This document shows, in pieces, positions 51,323 to 60,280 of a DNA stretch of 64,000 nucleotides (its first letter is position 1; every line of letters begins with the position of its first letter). The stretch comes from Caballeronia sp. BR00000012568055 (GTDB lineage: Bacteria; Pseudomonadota; Gammaproteobacteria; Burkholderiales; Burkholderiaceae). The stretch covers positions 1-64,000 of the forward strand of contig NZ_JAQFVG010000319.1 of NCBI RefSeq assembly GCF_029439455.1. The letters run 5' to 3'. The notes under the pieces are model-generated. The model made no database searches. It worked only from the letters and a program-made list of their open reading frames with translations, and had not been told where the DNA came from. A program made the position numbers and the translations under genes.

Positions 51323-52714
51323 TTACTCGCTGCCGTAGAAATTCTGCGCGCCGGCGAAGTTGTCGAACTTCGTGTATTGACCATGGAACGTAAGACGAAC
51401 CGGACCGATCGGACCGTTACGCTGCTTGCCGATAATGATTTCCGCCGTGCCTTTGTCCGGACTGTCCGGGTTGTACACCTCGTCGCGATAAATGAACAAG
51501 ATCACATCCGCATCCTGTTCGATAGCGCCCGATTCGCGAAGATCGGACATGATCGGGCGTTTATTCGGCCGCTGTTCCAATCCGCGATTCAACTGCGACA
51601 GCGCGATCACCGGCACATCCAATTCTTTCGCGAGACTTTTCAGCGAGCGGGAGATTTCGGAGATTTCGGTCGCCCGGTTTTCGCCGCCGCTGCCCGAGCC
51701 CGACATGAGCTGCAAATAATCGACGATGATCAGCCCGAGCTTGCCGCACTGCCGCGATAAGCGTCGCGCGCGCGAACGCAATTCCATCGGATTCAGGCCG
51801 CCGGTTTCATCGATAAAAAGCTGCGCCTCGCTCATTTTCTGCACGGCGTGCGTGAGCTTCGGCCAATCTTCGTCGGTGAGACGGCCCGTACGCATGCGGT
51901 GCTGATCCAGCCGCCCGACCGAACCGAGCATACGCATGGTCAATTGCGTGCCGGGCATTTCCATCGAGAACACGGCAACGGGCAAGCCGTACTCCACCGC
52001 CACGTACTCACCGATGTTCATCGAAAACGCCGTCTTACCCATCGACGGACGGCCCGCGACGATGATCAGCTCACCGCCGTGCATCCCTGACGTCATGCGA
52101 TCCAGATCGACGAAACCCGTTGGCGTGCCGGTGACATCGCTCGGATTGGCGGTGTGATAAAGCGTGTCGATACGCTCCACCACTTGCGTCAGCAGCGGCC
52201 CGATTTCCAGAAAGCCCTGCGTGCCGCGCGCGCCGTCTTCCGCAATCGAAAACACGCGCGATTCCGCTTCGTCCAGAATCTGGCGCACTTCCTTGCCTTG
52301 CGGATTGAACGCATCGGCGGAAATTTCATCGGCGACGGACACGAGACGACGCAGCACCGCGCGGTCGCGCACGATTTCGGCGTATCGGCGGATGTTGGCC
52401 GCGCTCGGCGTGTTCTGCGCCAGCGCATTGAGATACGCGAGCCCGCCCACTTCCTCGGCCTTGCCGGCATTGTTGAGGGCTTCGTAGACGGTAATCACGT
52501 CGGCAGGACGCGTGGACGCGATCAGCTTGCCGATATGCTCATAAATGATCCGATGGTCGTAGCGATAAAAATCGCTTTGCGCCATGACATCGGCGATACG
52601 GTCCCATGCGGCGTTGTCCAGCAGCAGGCCACCGATCACCGACTGCTCGGCTTCGATCGAGTGCGGCGGAACCTTCAGCGCATCGAGTTGCGGGTCTTTG
52701 GACGGAGCGTTCAT
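51323..52714 (-). CDS. dnaB: Replicative DNA helicase DnaB
   Basis: A 463-residue hexameric 5'-3' helicase. The N-terminal collar domain (about 15-115, PPHSIEAEQSVIGGLLLD) binds primase. The RecA-like C-terminal domain has Walker A GRPSMGKTAF at about 216-225, Walker B LIIVDYLQLM and the arginine-finger region ALSQLNRGLEQRPNKRP. It follows rplI at 113 bp with a terminator hairpin between, so it is linked to but can be uncoupled from the ribosomal protein operon. No intein. Confidence 0.97.
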   Translation of the reverse strand: MNAPSKDPQLDALKVPPHSIEAEQSVIGGLLLDNAAWDRIADVMAQSDFYRYDHRIIYEHIGKLIASTRPADVITVYEALNNAGKAEEVGGLAYLNALAQNTPSAANIRRYAEIVRDRAVLRRLVSVADEISADAFNPQGKEVRQILDEAESRVFSIAEDGARGTQGFLEIGPLLTQVVERIDTLYHTANPSDVTGTPTGFVDLDRMTSGMHGGELIIVAGRPSMGKTAFSMNIGEYVAVEYGLPVAVFSMEMPGTQLTMRMLGSVGRLDQHRMRTGRLTDEDWPKLTHAVQKMSEAQLFIDETGGLNPMELRSRARRLSRQCGKLGLIIVDYLQLMSGSGSGGENRATEISEISRSLKSLAKELDVPVIALSQLNRGLEQRPNKRPIMSDLRESGAIEQDADVILFIYRDEVYNPDSPDKGTAEIIIGKQRNGPIGPVRLTFHGQYTKFDNFAGAQNFYGSE

Positions 52715-52750
52715 GGGGTGGAATTATCGAACAATGCAGATGCGTGGACA

Positions 52751-52789
52751 AATAAAAAAATGGCAGACGCCGATTAAGCGCCTGCCATT
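52751..52789 (-). terminator. Terminator between rplI and dnaB
   Basis: AATGGCAG (52759-52766) with CTGCCATT (52782-52789), extended by inner CGC/GCG pairing; the A-run 52752-52758 yields a U7-like tract on minus-strand RNA. A second perfect hairpin without a U-tract lies at 52801-52821 (CGCGAGGC/GCCTCGCG), just after rplI. Confidence 0.82.
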
Positions 52790-52827
52790 CTTGTACAACT
52801 CGCGAGGCACGAAGCCTCGCGTCAACC

Positions 52828-53283
52828 TTAAGCGTGCTCGCCGAGCACCGACACCGTAACGTCGACCACGACGTCCGTGTGCAGCGCGACTTGAACCGAA
52901 TGGTCGCCGATCATCTTCAGCGGACCTTGCGGCAGACGAACCTGCGCCTTTTCGATATCGCCGAAGCCTTGGCCCTTCAGAGCCGTAGCGATGTCAGCGT
53001 TGGTGATCGAGCCGAACAGACGGCCGTCCACGCCAGCCTTCTGCGAGATCTGAACGGTCAGGCCGTTCAGCTTTTCGCCTTGAGCTTGCGCTGCCGACAG
53101 CTTTTCTGCTGCAACCTTTTCCAGCTCGGCGCGGCGCGTTTCGAATTCAGCGATTGCGTCCTTCGTTGCGCGGCGTGCCTTCTTGCCGGGGATCAGGAAG
53201 TTACGTGCGTAGCCGTCCTTGACCTTGACGATATCGCCGAGGTTGCCCAGGTTGACGACCTTTTCCAAGAGAATGATTTGCAT
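52828..53283 (-). CDS. rplI: 50S ribosomal protein L9
   Basis: A 151-residue L9. The N-terminal RNA-binding domain has [32 protein letters not shown]. The long connecting helix is about 40-75, and the C-terminal domain includes [13 protein letters not shown]. It is in the rpsF-priB-rpsR-rplI cluster, 28 bp after rpsR. Confidence 0.97.
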   Translation of the reverse strand: MQIILLEKVVNLGNLGDIVKVKDGYARNFLIPGKKARRATKDAIAEFETRRAELEKVAAEKLSAAQAQGEKLNGLTVQISQKAGVDGRLFGSITNADIATALKGQGFGDIEKAQVRLPQGPLKMIGDHSVQVALHTDVVVDVTVSVLGEHA

Positions 53284-53311
53284 GTTTTGCTATCCCTGTT
53301 GCGTCGTCTGA

Positions 53312-53587
53312 TTAGGCCTTGTGCAGGTCGGTGTACGGCAGCAGCGCGAGGAAACGTGCGCGCTTGATGGCCGTGTCGAGCTGGCGCTGATAGTGCGCCT
53401 TCGTGCCGGTCAGACGAGCCGGCGTGATCTTGCCGTTTTCGCCGATGAAGTCCTTCAGCGTTTCCGTGTCCTTGTAGTCGATGTACTCGACACCGGCTGC
53501 CGTGAAACGGCAGAACTTCTTGCGCTTGAAGAGCGGGTTTTGTTGCTGACGACGCTTGTCGAATTTCTTACCAGTCGGGCGGGGCAT
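53312..53587 (-). CDS. rpsR: 30S ribosomal protein S18
   Basis: A 91-residue S18 with a basic N terminus ([18 protein letters not shown]) and the conserved core [22 protein letters not shown] and [19 protein letters not shown]. It lies 2 bp after priB and is co-transcribed. Confidence 0.97.
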   Translation of the reverse strand: MPRPTGKKFDKRRQQQNPLFKRKKFCRFTAAGVEYIDYKDTETLKDFIGENGKITPARLTGTKAHYQRQLDTAIKRARFLALLPYTDLHKA

Positions 53588-53589
53588 GA

Positions 53590-53889
53590 TTAGTCCTTTC
53601 CAATGTCCTGCAATTCTGTGATGTGAAACACCAGGGTTCGCGCGTTGCGGCTCTTTTTCGCCAGAAAGCCCGTGAAGCGTGTTTCTACGCCCATCGGACA
53701 GCTTTCCAGTCTGCCGCTCGCTTCACCGGCCGCTACCGCCTGCAAAGTCAGTTCGATTTTCCGGGCGATGCCCGCTTCGACCACTTCTGCCGCGTGTTGC
53801 AACGTGCAGCTTGCGATGGGAATGCCGGCGGGCGTATATCGCACCGGTTCGCGTTCCACGACGCTTGCTGTCAGTTGCAGCCGGTTCAC
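53590..53889 (-). CDS. priB: Primosomal replication protein PriB
   Basis: A 99-residue single-OB-fold protein that helps PriA reload DnaB at stalled forks. The motifs [11 protein letters not shown]-like region, LEASGxQ-like strand and [20 protein letters not shown] match PriB (and the SSB ancestor). It sits between rpsF and rpsR, the conserved location that gave it the alternative name 'n protein'. Starts [18 protein letters not shown]. Confidence 0.94.
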   Translation of the reverse strand: MNRLQLTASVVEREPVRYTPAGIPIASCTLQHAAEVVEAGIARKIELTLQAVAAGEASGRLESCPMGVETRFTGFLAKKSRNARTLVFHITELQDIGKD

Positions 53890-53925
53890 TGAATTCCTGG
53901 TGGCTGTGACAGTGTTGAACTGTCC

Positions 53926-54303
53926 TTAAGCCTGCGCTTCGGACGGCTGAGCAGCCGCCTTCTTGGCTTCTTCGCGCTGCACTTCCTTCATCATCGGCGA
54001 CGGGCTGGTTTCAGCCTTCTTCATCTTGACGATGAGGTGGCGCAGCACGGCGTCGTTGAACTTGAATGCGTGTTCCAGCTCTTCGAGCGTGGCTTGATCG
54101 CATTCGATGTTCATGCAGACGTAGTGAGCCTTCGCGAGTTTCTCGATCATGTAGGCCAGTTGGCGGCGGCCCCAGTCTTCGATACGGTGGATCTGGCCAC
54201 CGTGCGACGTGATCGTGCCCTTGTAGCGCTCGATCATGGCGGGCACTTGCTCGCTCTGATCCGGGTGCACGATAAAGACGATTTCGTAATGACGCATATT
54301 CAC
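53926..54303 (-). CDS. rpsF: 30S ribosomal protein S6
   Basis: A 125-residue S6. It begins [21 protein letters not shown] after a two-residue MN extension, has the S18-contact region [18 protein letters not shown], and ends in an Ala/Glu/Lys-rich tail ([14 protein letters not shown]) typical of S6 proteins that may be glutamylated. First gene of the operon; SD AAGGAG. Its promoter is called separately. Confidence 0.97.
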   Translation of the reverse strand: MNMRHYEIVFIVHPDQSEQVPAMIERYKGTITSHGGQIHRIEDWGRRQLAYMIEKLAKAHYVCMNIECDQATLEELEHAFKFNDAVLRHLIVKMKKAETSPSPMMKEVQREEAKKAAAQPSEAQA

Positions 54304-54361
54304 TCCTTGTGGATATAAGCCACCCGGGCGTCGGACCGGTGCGGCAAGTGAGAAGCCCGAG

Positions 54362-54390
54362 ACTATAGCGCGATTCGGCTATGCGGGCAA
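54362..54390 (-). promoter_or_regulatory. Sigma-70 promoter of the rpsF operon
   Basis: On the minus strand TTGCCC (54390-54385), 17-bp spacer, TATAGT (54367-54362), with the start expected near 54355, giving a leader of about 52 nt before the rpsF ATG. Confidence 0.72.
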
Positions 54391-54428
54391 GCCAAATCGG
54401 CGGTTTCCGAGTGACTTTGGCCGTAAAT

Positions 54429-55388
54429 TCAAGTGCTTACGGCAGGCGCGCGCGGCGGCTGCGGTTCGCCCGGAAGCGTCAGCGGGCGTTTCCAGTAATC
54501 CGGCTGCGCGAAGATTTCCTTAAGATAATCAATGAAGTAGCGCACGCGTGCCGGCACATAGCGCTGCTGCGGATAGACCGCGAGGATGTCGTAATCCGGT
54601 AATTCGAATTCGTCGAGCACCGTTTCCAGTTCGCCCGATGCCAGTTGCCGCTGAATCTCCCATGTCGAACGCCAGCCCAGTCCCAGCCCTTCCAGCGCCC
54701 AGCGATGCAGCAGTTCACCGTCGTTGCAATCGAGATTGCCGCTGACGCGCACGGTCGCGAGCTTGCCGTTGCGTCGAAAGTACCAGCCGCGGTTCTGACC
54801 GCCTTGCAGGTTGAACGCGAGGCAATTGTGATTCGGCAGGTCTTCTAGCGTCTTCGGCCGTCCATGCTTCTTGAAGTAAGCGGGCGTGCCACACACCACG
54901 CGCCGATTATTCGCCAGCTTCACCGCGACGAAATTTGGATCGACCGCTCCGCCGATCCGTATCGACAAGTCGTAGCCCTCACGCACCAGATCGACGACGC
55001 GGTCGGTGAGATTGAACGACATCTGCAATTCTGGCTTGTCGCGCAAAAACGCGGGCGCATGCGGCGCAACGTGCATGCGCCCGAACGCCGCCGGCGCCGA
55101 GACGATCAGATGCCCGCCCACCGCGCGCCGTCCCGCCGATAGCTCGTTCTCCGCCTGATCCCACTCCGCCAGCAGATTCTTGCATCGGTCCAGAAACGCC
55201 GCGCCGTCTTCGCTGACCACCAGCCGCCGCGTCGAGCGATACATCAGCTTCACGCCGAGCCGCTTCTCCAGCGCGTCGATACGCCGCCCGAGAATCACCG
55301 GCGACACGCCCTCCTCCAGCGCCGCCGCAGCCAGACTGCCCGCCTCGGCCACGCGCACGAAGGTCTCTATCTGCTTGAAACGATCCAT
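54429..55388 (-). CDS. LysR family regulator, divergent from gcl
   Basis: A 319-residue LTTR. The N-terminal winged HTH (about 1-60, MDRFKQIETFVRVAEAGSL and RRIDALEKRLGVKLM) is followed by a co-inducer domain containing LTDRVVDLVREGYDLSIRIG and GTPAYFKKHGRPKTLEDL, typical of the AaeR/DsdC-like 'LysR_substrate' subgroup. The SD AGGAG is before the ATG. It is transcribed divergently from gcl-hyi-glxR, so it is the likely regulator of glyoxylate use; the ligand is unknown. An open frame continuing upstream to 57335 is antisense to gcl and not real. Confidence 0.92.
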   Translation of the reverse strand: MDRFKQIETFVRVAEAGSLAAAALEEGVSPVILGRRIDALEKRLGVKLMYRSTRRLVVSEDGAAFLDRCKNLLAEWDQAENELSAGRRAVGGHLIVSAPAAFGRMHVAPHAPAFLRDKPELQMSFNLTDRVVDLVREGYDLSIRIGGAVDPNFVAVKLANNRRVVCGTPAYFKKHGRPKTLEDLPNHNCLAFNLQGGQNRGWYFRRNGKLATVRVSGNLDCNDGELLHRWALEGLGLGWRSTWEIQRQLASGELETVLDEFELPDYDILAVYPQQRYVPARVRYFIDYLKEIFAQPDYWKRPLTLPGEPQPPRAPAVST

Positions 55389-55412
55389 CTCTGTCTCCTG
55401 CCGTCGCGCGAT

Positions 55413-55427
55413 TACAAACTTTTTGTA
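55413..55427. promoter_or_regulatory. Palindrome TACAAA-CTT-TTTGTA in the LysR-gcl intergenic region
   Basis: Perfect 6+3+6 inverted repeat 25 bp upstream of the LysR gene start and 94 bp before gcl. LTTR operators are short interrupted palindromes in such divergent regions, so this is a candidate LysR site. Confidence 0.45.
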
Positions 55428-55520
55428 CGGGAAAAAGCGACCGTAGCTGATCTTATCAAACCTTTTACACAGTTCTAAAGTTGGCACAACCCTACGAAAC
55501 ATGACTTGAAGGAGACAGAC

Positions 55521-57296
55521 ATGCCCAAGATGAGAGCCGTCGACGCAGCCGTCCTCGTGCTGGAGAAGGAAGGCATCGACACCGCGTTCGGCGTGCCCGG
55601 CGCGGCCATCAACCCGTTCTACTCGGCGATGAAGAAGTCGGGCGGCATCAGCCATGTGCTCGCTCGCCACGTCGAAGGCGCATCGCATATGGCCGAAGGT
55701 TATACGCGCGCCGCGCCGGGCAATATCGGCGTTTGCATCGGCACGTCGGGACCGGCGGGAACGGACATGATCACCGGCCTCTACTCGGCGCAGGCGGATT
55801 CGATCCCCATTCTCGCGATCACCGGCCAGGCGCCGCGCGCGCGTCTGTACAAGGAAGACTTCCAGGCCGTCGATATCGAATCGATCGCCAAGCCGGTCAC
55901 CAAGTGGGCCGTCACGGTGCGCGAACCGGCGCTGGTGCCACGCGTGTTCCAGCAGGCATTCCATCTGATGCGCTCGGGCCGTCCGGGTCCGGTGCTGGTC
56001 GATTTGCCGATCGACGTGCAAATGGCTGAGATCGAATTCGATATCGATACGTACGAGCCGCTGCCGGTCTACAAGCCGAAAGCGACGCGCGCGCAAATCG
56101 AAAAAGCATTGTCGATGCTGAACGACGCGGACAAGCCACTGATCGTTTCGGGCGGCGGCGTGCTCAACGCAGCAGCCGAAGACTTGCTGGTGCAATTCGC
56201 GGAAACGCTCGGCGTGCCCGTCATTCCGACGCTGATGTCCTGGGGCGCGATCCCCGACGATCACCCGCTGATGGCCGGCATGTGCGGTCTGCAAACGTCG
56301 CACCGCTACGGCAACGCCACCATGCTCGCTTCCGACTTCGTGCTCGGGATCGGCAACCGTTGGGCGAATCGCCATACGGGCAGCGTCGAGGTTTATACGA
56401 AGGGCCGTAAGTTCGTGCACGTGGATATCGAACCGACGCAGATCGGTCGCGTGTTCGGTCCGGATCTGGGCATCGTGTCGGATGCCAAGGCTGCGCTCGA
56501 ATTGTTCGTCGAAGTGGCGAAGGAATGGAAGGCGGCGGGCAAGTTGAAAGACCGCAGCGCGTGGGTTGCGGATTGCCAGGAACGCAAGCGCACCCTGCTT
56601 CGCAAGACGCACTTCGACAACGTGCCGATGAAGCCGCAACGCGTCTACGAAGAGATGAATCTCGCGTTCGATCGCGACACTTGCTTCGTCAGCACGATCG
56701 GTTTGTCGCAGATTGCCGGTGCGCAATTCCTGCATGTGTTCAAGGCGCGCAACTGGATCAACTGCGGTCAGGCCGGCCCGCTCGGCTGGACGATTCCTGC
56801 AGCGCTCGGCGTGCGCGCTGCGGACCCGCAACGCAAGATCGTCGCTTTGTCGGGCGACTATGACTTCCAGTTCATGATCGAAGAACTCGCGGTCGGCGCG
56901 CAATTCAAGCTGCCGTATGTGCATGTGGTCGTGAACAACTCGTACCTCGGTCTGATCCGTCAGGCTCAGCGCGGCTTCGAGATGGACTACTGCGTGCAGC
57001 TCGCGTTCGACAACATCAACGCGCCTGAACTCGATGGCTACGGCGTGGATCACGTCGCAGTGGCCGAAGGTCTCGGCTGCAAGGCGATCCGCGTGTTCAA
57101 GCCGGAAGAGATCGCACCGGCGCTGAAGCAAGCGCAGGCGTTGGCAGCGGAACATCAGGTGCCGGTGGTCGTCGAGATGATTCTCGAGCGCGTGACCAAT
57201 ATCGCGATGGGCACGGAAATCGACGCCATCAACGAGTTCGAAGAGCTTGCCGAATCGAAGGCCGACGCGCCCACCGCCGTCACGCCGCTCGACTGA
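55521..57296 (+). CDS. gcl: Glyoxylate carboligase (tartronate-semialdehyde synthase)
   Basis: A 591-residue ThDP- and FAD-binding enzyme joining two glyoxylates into tartronate semialdehyde with CO2 release. The residue that is the catalytic Glu in other ThDP enzymes is Val51 here ([13 protein letters not shown]), a hallmark of Gcl. The ThDP motif is GDYDF...NN near residues 450-480. The start ATG at 55521 has SD GAAGGAG; a start 15 bp upstream is not favoured. First gene of gcl-hyi-glxR. Confidence 0.96.
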   Translation: MPKMRAVDAAVLVLEKEGIDTAFGVPGAAINPFYSAMKKSGGISHVLARHVEGASHMAEGYTRAAPGNIGVCIGTSGPAGTDMITGLYSAQADSIPILAITGQAPRARLYKEDFQAVDIESIAKPVTKWAVTVREPALVPRVFQQAFHLMRSGRPGPVLVDLPIDVQMAEIEFDIDTYEPLPVYKPKATRAQIEKALSMLNDADKPLIVSGGGVLNAAAEDLLVQFAETLGVPVIPTLMSWGAIPDDHPLMAGMCGLQTSHRYGNATMLASDFVLGIGNRWANRHTGSVEVYTKGRKFVHVDIEPTQIGRVFGPDLGIVSDAKAALELFVEVAKEWKAAGKLKDRSAWVADCQERKRTLLRKTHFDNVPMKPQRVYEEMNLAFDRDTCFVSTIGLSQIAGAQFLHVFKARNWINCGQAGPLGWTIPAALGVRAADPQRKIVALSGDYDFQFMIEELAVGAQFKLPYVHVVVNNSYLGLIRQAQRGFEMDYCVQLAFDNINAPELDGYGVDHVAVAEGLGCKAIRVFKPEEIAPALKQAQALAAEHQVPVVVEMILERVTNIAMGTEIDAINEFEELAESKADAPTAVTPLD

Positions 57297-57334
57297 GAAG
57301 CGCTTCCCTACTGACCGACCAACAGGATTAAACA

Positions 57335-58135
57335 ATGCCGAAGTTTGCCGCGAATCTGACCATGTTGTTCAACGAAGTCCCGTTCCTCGACCGCTTCGCG
57401 GCGGCGGCGAACGCGGGTTTCAAAGCGGTCGAGTTTCTGTTTCCGTACGCGTTTTCGATCAGCGATATCCAGCAACGTCTGAAGGACAACGATCTTCAGA
57501 TCGTGCTGCACAACCTGCCTGCCGGTAACTGGGAAGGTGGCGAGCGCGGCATCGCGTGTCTGCCGGATCGAATCAGCGAATTCCGTGAAGGCGTGCCGCG
57601 TGCGATCGAGTACGCGAAGGCGCTGAACGTGCCGCAACTGAACTGCCTGGTCGGGATTCCGACGGCGGGGGTATCGGCGGAACAGGCGCGTACGACGATC
57701 GTCGAGAACCTGCGTTTTGCAGCGGAAGCGTTGAAGAAGGAAGGCATCAGACTGCTGGTCGAGCCTTGCAATTCATACGACATTCCGGGCTTCGCGCTGA
57801 ACCGTTCGAAGGACGGGCTCGATGTGATCCGCGCGGTCGGATCGGACAATCTGTTCTTGCAGTACGACATCTATCACATGCAGCGCATGGAAGGCGAACT
57901 GGCCGCGACGATCAAGAAGAATCTGCCGCAGATCGCGCATATCCAGCTCGCCGATAACCCCGGCCGTAACGAACCGGGCACGGGCGAAATCAACTACCCG
58001 TTCCTGTTCAGTCTGCTCGAGTCGATCGGCTACCAAGGCTGGATCGGTTGCGAGTACAAGCCGCTCAATGGCACGGATGCGGGACTGGGCTGGCTGCAGA
58101 GCATCGGCGGCGTGAAGTCGCACGAACACGCATAA
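57335..58135 (+). CDS. hyi: Hydroxypyruvate isomerase
   Basis: A 266-residue TIM-barrel (xylose-isomerase-like AP endonuclease fold) enzyme interconverting hydroxypyruvate and tartronate semialdehyde. Metal-binding residues lie in LLVEPCNSYDIPGF (Glu) and DIYHMQRMEG (Asp/His), with IGCEYKPLNGT near the C terminus. It lies 38 bp after gcl, SD CAGGAT, and is co-transcribed with glxR. Confidence 0.94.
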   Translation: MPKFAANLTMLFNEVPFLDRFAAAANAGFKAVEFLFPYAFSISDIQQRLKDNDLQIVLHNLPAGNWEGGERGIACLPDRISEFREGVPRAIEYAKALNVPQLNCLVGIPTAGVSAEQARTTIVENLRFAAEALKKEGIRLLVEPCNSYDIPGFALNRSKDGLDVIRAVGSDNLFLQYDIYHMQRMEGELAATIKKNLPQIAHIQLADNPGRNEPGTGEINYPFLFSLLESIGYQGWIGCEYKPLNGTDAGLGWLQSIGGVKSHEHA

Positions 58136-58173
58136 CCGCCGCGTAATAAACGAACACAGGAGGAGCACAGAGT

Positions 58174-59082
58174 ATGGCAACGATTGGTTTCATCGGACTC
58201 GGCATCATGGGCGCGCATATGGCGCGCAACCTCATCAAGGGCGGTCACAAGCTGGTGGTGAACGGCAAGTTCCCGGTGCCCGACGATATCCGCGCGCAAA
58301 CGCAAGTCGAAGCCGATTCGACCGCTGTCGCGCAAGCCAGCGAAATCGTCATCACGATGGTGCCCGACACGCCTGACGTCGCCAACGTGCTGTTCGCCGA
58401 TGACGGCGTGGCGGCAGGTCTGAGCAAGGGCAAGCTGGTGATCGACATGAGCTCGATCAACCCGCTCGATACGCAAGAGTTCGCCAAGAAGATCAACGCA
58501 CTCGGCTGCGATTATCTCGATGCGCCCGTGTCCGGCGGCGAAGTCGGCGCACGCGATGCGACGCTGACGATCATGGTCGGCGGTCCGGAAAAGTCGTTCG
58601 GCATCGCCAAGCCGTTGTTCGATCTGATGGGCAAGAACATCTCGCATATCGGCGATAACGGCGCGGGCCAGACCTGCAAGGTCGCGAACCAGATCATCGT
58701 CGCGCTGAATATCGAAGCCGTGGCGGAAGCGCTGTTGTTTGCGGCGCGTTCGGGCGCGGACCCGGAGCGTGTGCGCAAAGCGCTGATGGGCGGATTCGCG
58801 GCATCGCGCATTCTGGAACTGCACGGCGAGCGTATGACCAAGCGCACGTTCAATCCGGGCTTCCGTATCGAACTGCATCAGAAGGACTTGAATCTGGCGC
58901 TCGATGGCGCGCGCAAGATGGGTCTCGCCCTGCCGCATACCGCGAGCGCGCAACAGTTGTTCAGCGTGTGCGCGGCGAACGGTGGCAAAGCGTGGGATCA
59001 CTCGGCGATGGTGCGTGCGCTCGAGATCATGTCCAACTTCCAGGTGGCCGATGAGCCGCAGCAAAGCAAGGCTGCTGCGTAA
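58174..59082 (+). CDS. glxR: 2-hydroxy-3-oxopropionate (tartronate semialdehyde) reductase
   Basis: A 302-residue beta-hydroxyacid dehydrogenase reducing tartronate semialdehyde to D-glycerate with NAD(P)H. N-terminal cofactor loop GFIGLGIMGAHMARNL, substrate motif DAPVSGGEVGARDATLTIMVGG, and the catalytic Lys in GAGQTCKVANQIIV. SD AGGAGGAG. Last gene of the operon; a perfect 9-bp hairpin at 59106-59129 follows but lacks a T-run. Its product is the substrate of the glycerate kinase at 7.4 kb. Confidence 0.95.
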   Translation: MATIGFIGLGIMGAHMARNLIKGGHKLVVNGKFPVPDDIRAQTQVEADSTAVAQASEIVITMVPDTPDVANVLFADDGVAAGLSKGKLVIDMSSINPLDTQEFAKKINALGCDYLDAPVSGGEVGARDATLTIMVGGPEKSFGIAKPLFDLMGKNISHIGDNGAGQTCKVANQIIVALNIEAVAEALLFAARSGADPERVRKALMGGFAASRILELHGERMTKRTFNPGFRIELHQKDLNLALDGARKMGLALPHTASAQQLFSVCAANGGKAWDHSAMVRALEIMSNFQVADEPQQSKAAA

Positions 59083-59245
59083 CATCGACATCTGAACCGT
59101 GGGGCGTCCCGCGTATGGGCACGCGGGACAAATGCCGCTCTGGGCTGAGGGCGGCAAGTGGGGTCCGAGAAGCGGCATCCGGCGATAAGTCGGGTAAGCC
59201 TTGGTCGGTCAGACGGTTTGTCGTCGGGTGTCCGCGTCGGATTGT

Positions 59246-60238
59246 TTAGTACGTATCGAATACGCGTTGCAGGTCTTTTTTGTTGGCTGCAAGCGCGAGC
59301 AGTAACAACACACGCGCTTTGTACGGATTCAGCGTGCCTGCGCTGATCGTGCCGAGTGCATCGTCCGATGCGGCGCCGTTGTGCATCACATGGCCCGATC
59401 CGACTCGCGATGCACGCACCACCGAAACGCCTTGTTTTACGGCATCGGATAATGCTTGCGTGATATTCGCGTGCATCGAGCCATTGCCCGTTCCGGCAAC
59501 GACGATGCCTTTCACGCCCGCTGCCACTAACGCATCCACCATCACGCGCGAAGCATCCGCGTAACTCGCAACGATTTCCACCGAAGGCCATTTTTCAGCG
59601 ATAGCGAATTCGCTTGCCGTCGTATGCGGCTTCGTCACGCTGCGCTGGAATTCCACGCGTCCGTCCTGCACGAAACCGAGCACGCCGACTTCGGGCGAGC
59701 GGAAGGCATCGACGGCATAGGTGCTGGTTTTGGTGACATCGCGCGCGCTGTGAATCTGATTGTTGAACGCGACGAGTACGCCCTGCCCCGCAGCATTTTT
59801 CGATGCCGCGACCGTCACCGCATTCAGCAGATTCAGCGGGCCATCGGCGGAAAGCGCAGTTGAAGGACGCATGGCCGCCGTCAGCACGACGGGCTTCTCG
59901 CTCTTCACCGTCAGATGCAGAAAATACGCGGTTTCTTCGAGCGTATCCGTGCCGTGCGTAATCACGACGCCATCGATATCGTCCTGTTTTAGGAGCGTCT
60001 CGACACGCGCGGCAAGCGCGGACCACAACGCAAGGCTCATGTCCTTGCTGTCGATGCTCGCAACCTGTTCCGCGTGAATGGACGCGACGGACGCGAGCGC
60101 GGGCACCGCATCGAGCAACTTATCGACGCCGACGACGCCCGCTTTATAGCCCGCGGTCTTGGATGCATCGCCCGCCTGTCCGGCGATGGTGCCGCCCGTT
60201 GCCAGCACCGCGATACGAGGAAGAGAGGAAGTATTCAT
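59246..60238 (-). CDS. L-asparaginase (type II fold, cytosolic)
   Basis: A 330-residue asparaginase. The two catalytic Thr motifs are intact: LATGGTIAG and VVITHGTDTLEETA, with Lys in the second half (VVLTAAMRPSTALSADGP). It lacks a signal peptide, unlike the periplasmic type II enzyme of enterobacteria, so it likely acts in the cytosol on asparagine. Substrate preference (Asn versus Gln) cannot be stated. It is monocistronic, 42 bp downstream of cysB on the same strand. Confidence 0.92.
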   Translation of the reverse strand: MNTSSLPRIAVLATGGTIAGQAGDASKTAGYKAGVVGVDKLLDAVPALASVASIHAEQVASIDSKDMSLALWSALAARVETLLKQDDIDGVVITHGTDTLEETAYFLHLTVKSEKPVVLTAAMRPSTALSADGPLNLLNAVTVAASKNAAGQGVLVAFNNQIHSARDVTKTSTYAVDAFRSPEVGVLGFVQDGRVEFQRSVTKPHTTASEFAIAEKWPSVEIVASYADASRVMVDALVAAGVKGIVVAGTGNGSMHANITQALSDAVKQGVSVVRASRVGSGHVMHNGAASDDALGTISAGTLNPYKARVLLLLALAANKKDLQRVFDTY

Positions 60239-60280
60239 GCCGGCGATTGTAAATCAGCCGGCATGCGATTCACGCGGGAT

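Noticed and set aside
54429-57335. 968-codon minus-strand frame joining the LysR gene to sequence antisense to gcl
   Set aside because: Only 54429-55388 encodes the LysR protein, which starts at an ATG with a good SD. The remainder is the complement of gcl.
59106-59129. Perfect 9-bp hairpin after glxR as an intrinsic terminator
   Set aside because: It is followed by AAATGCC, not a T-run; it may be structural or Rho-linked, but evidence for intrinsic termination is lacking.
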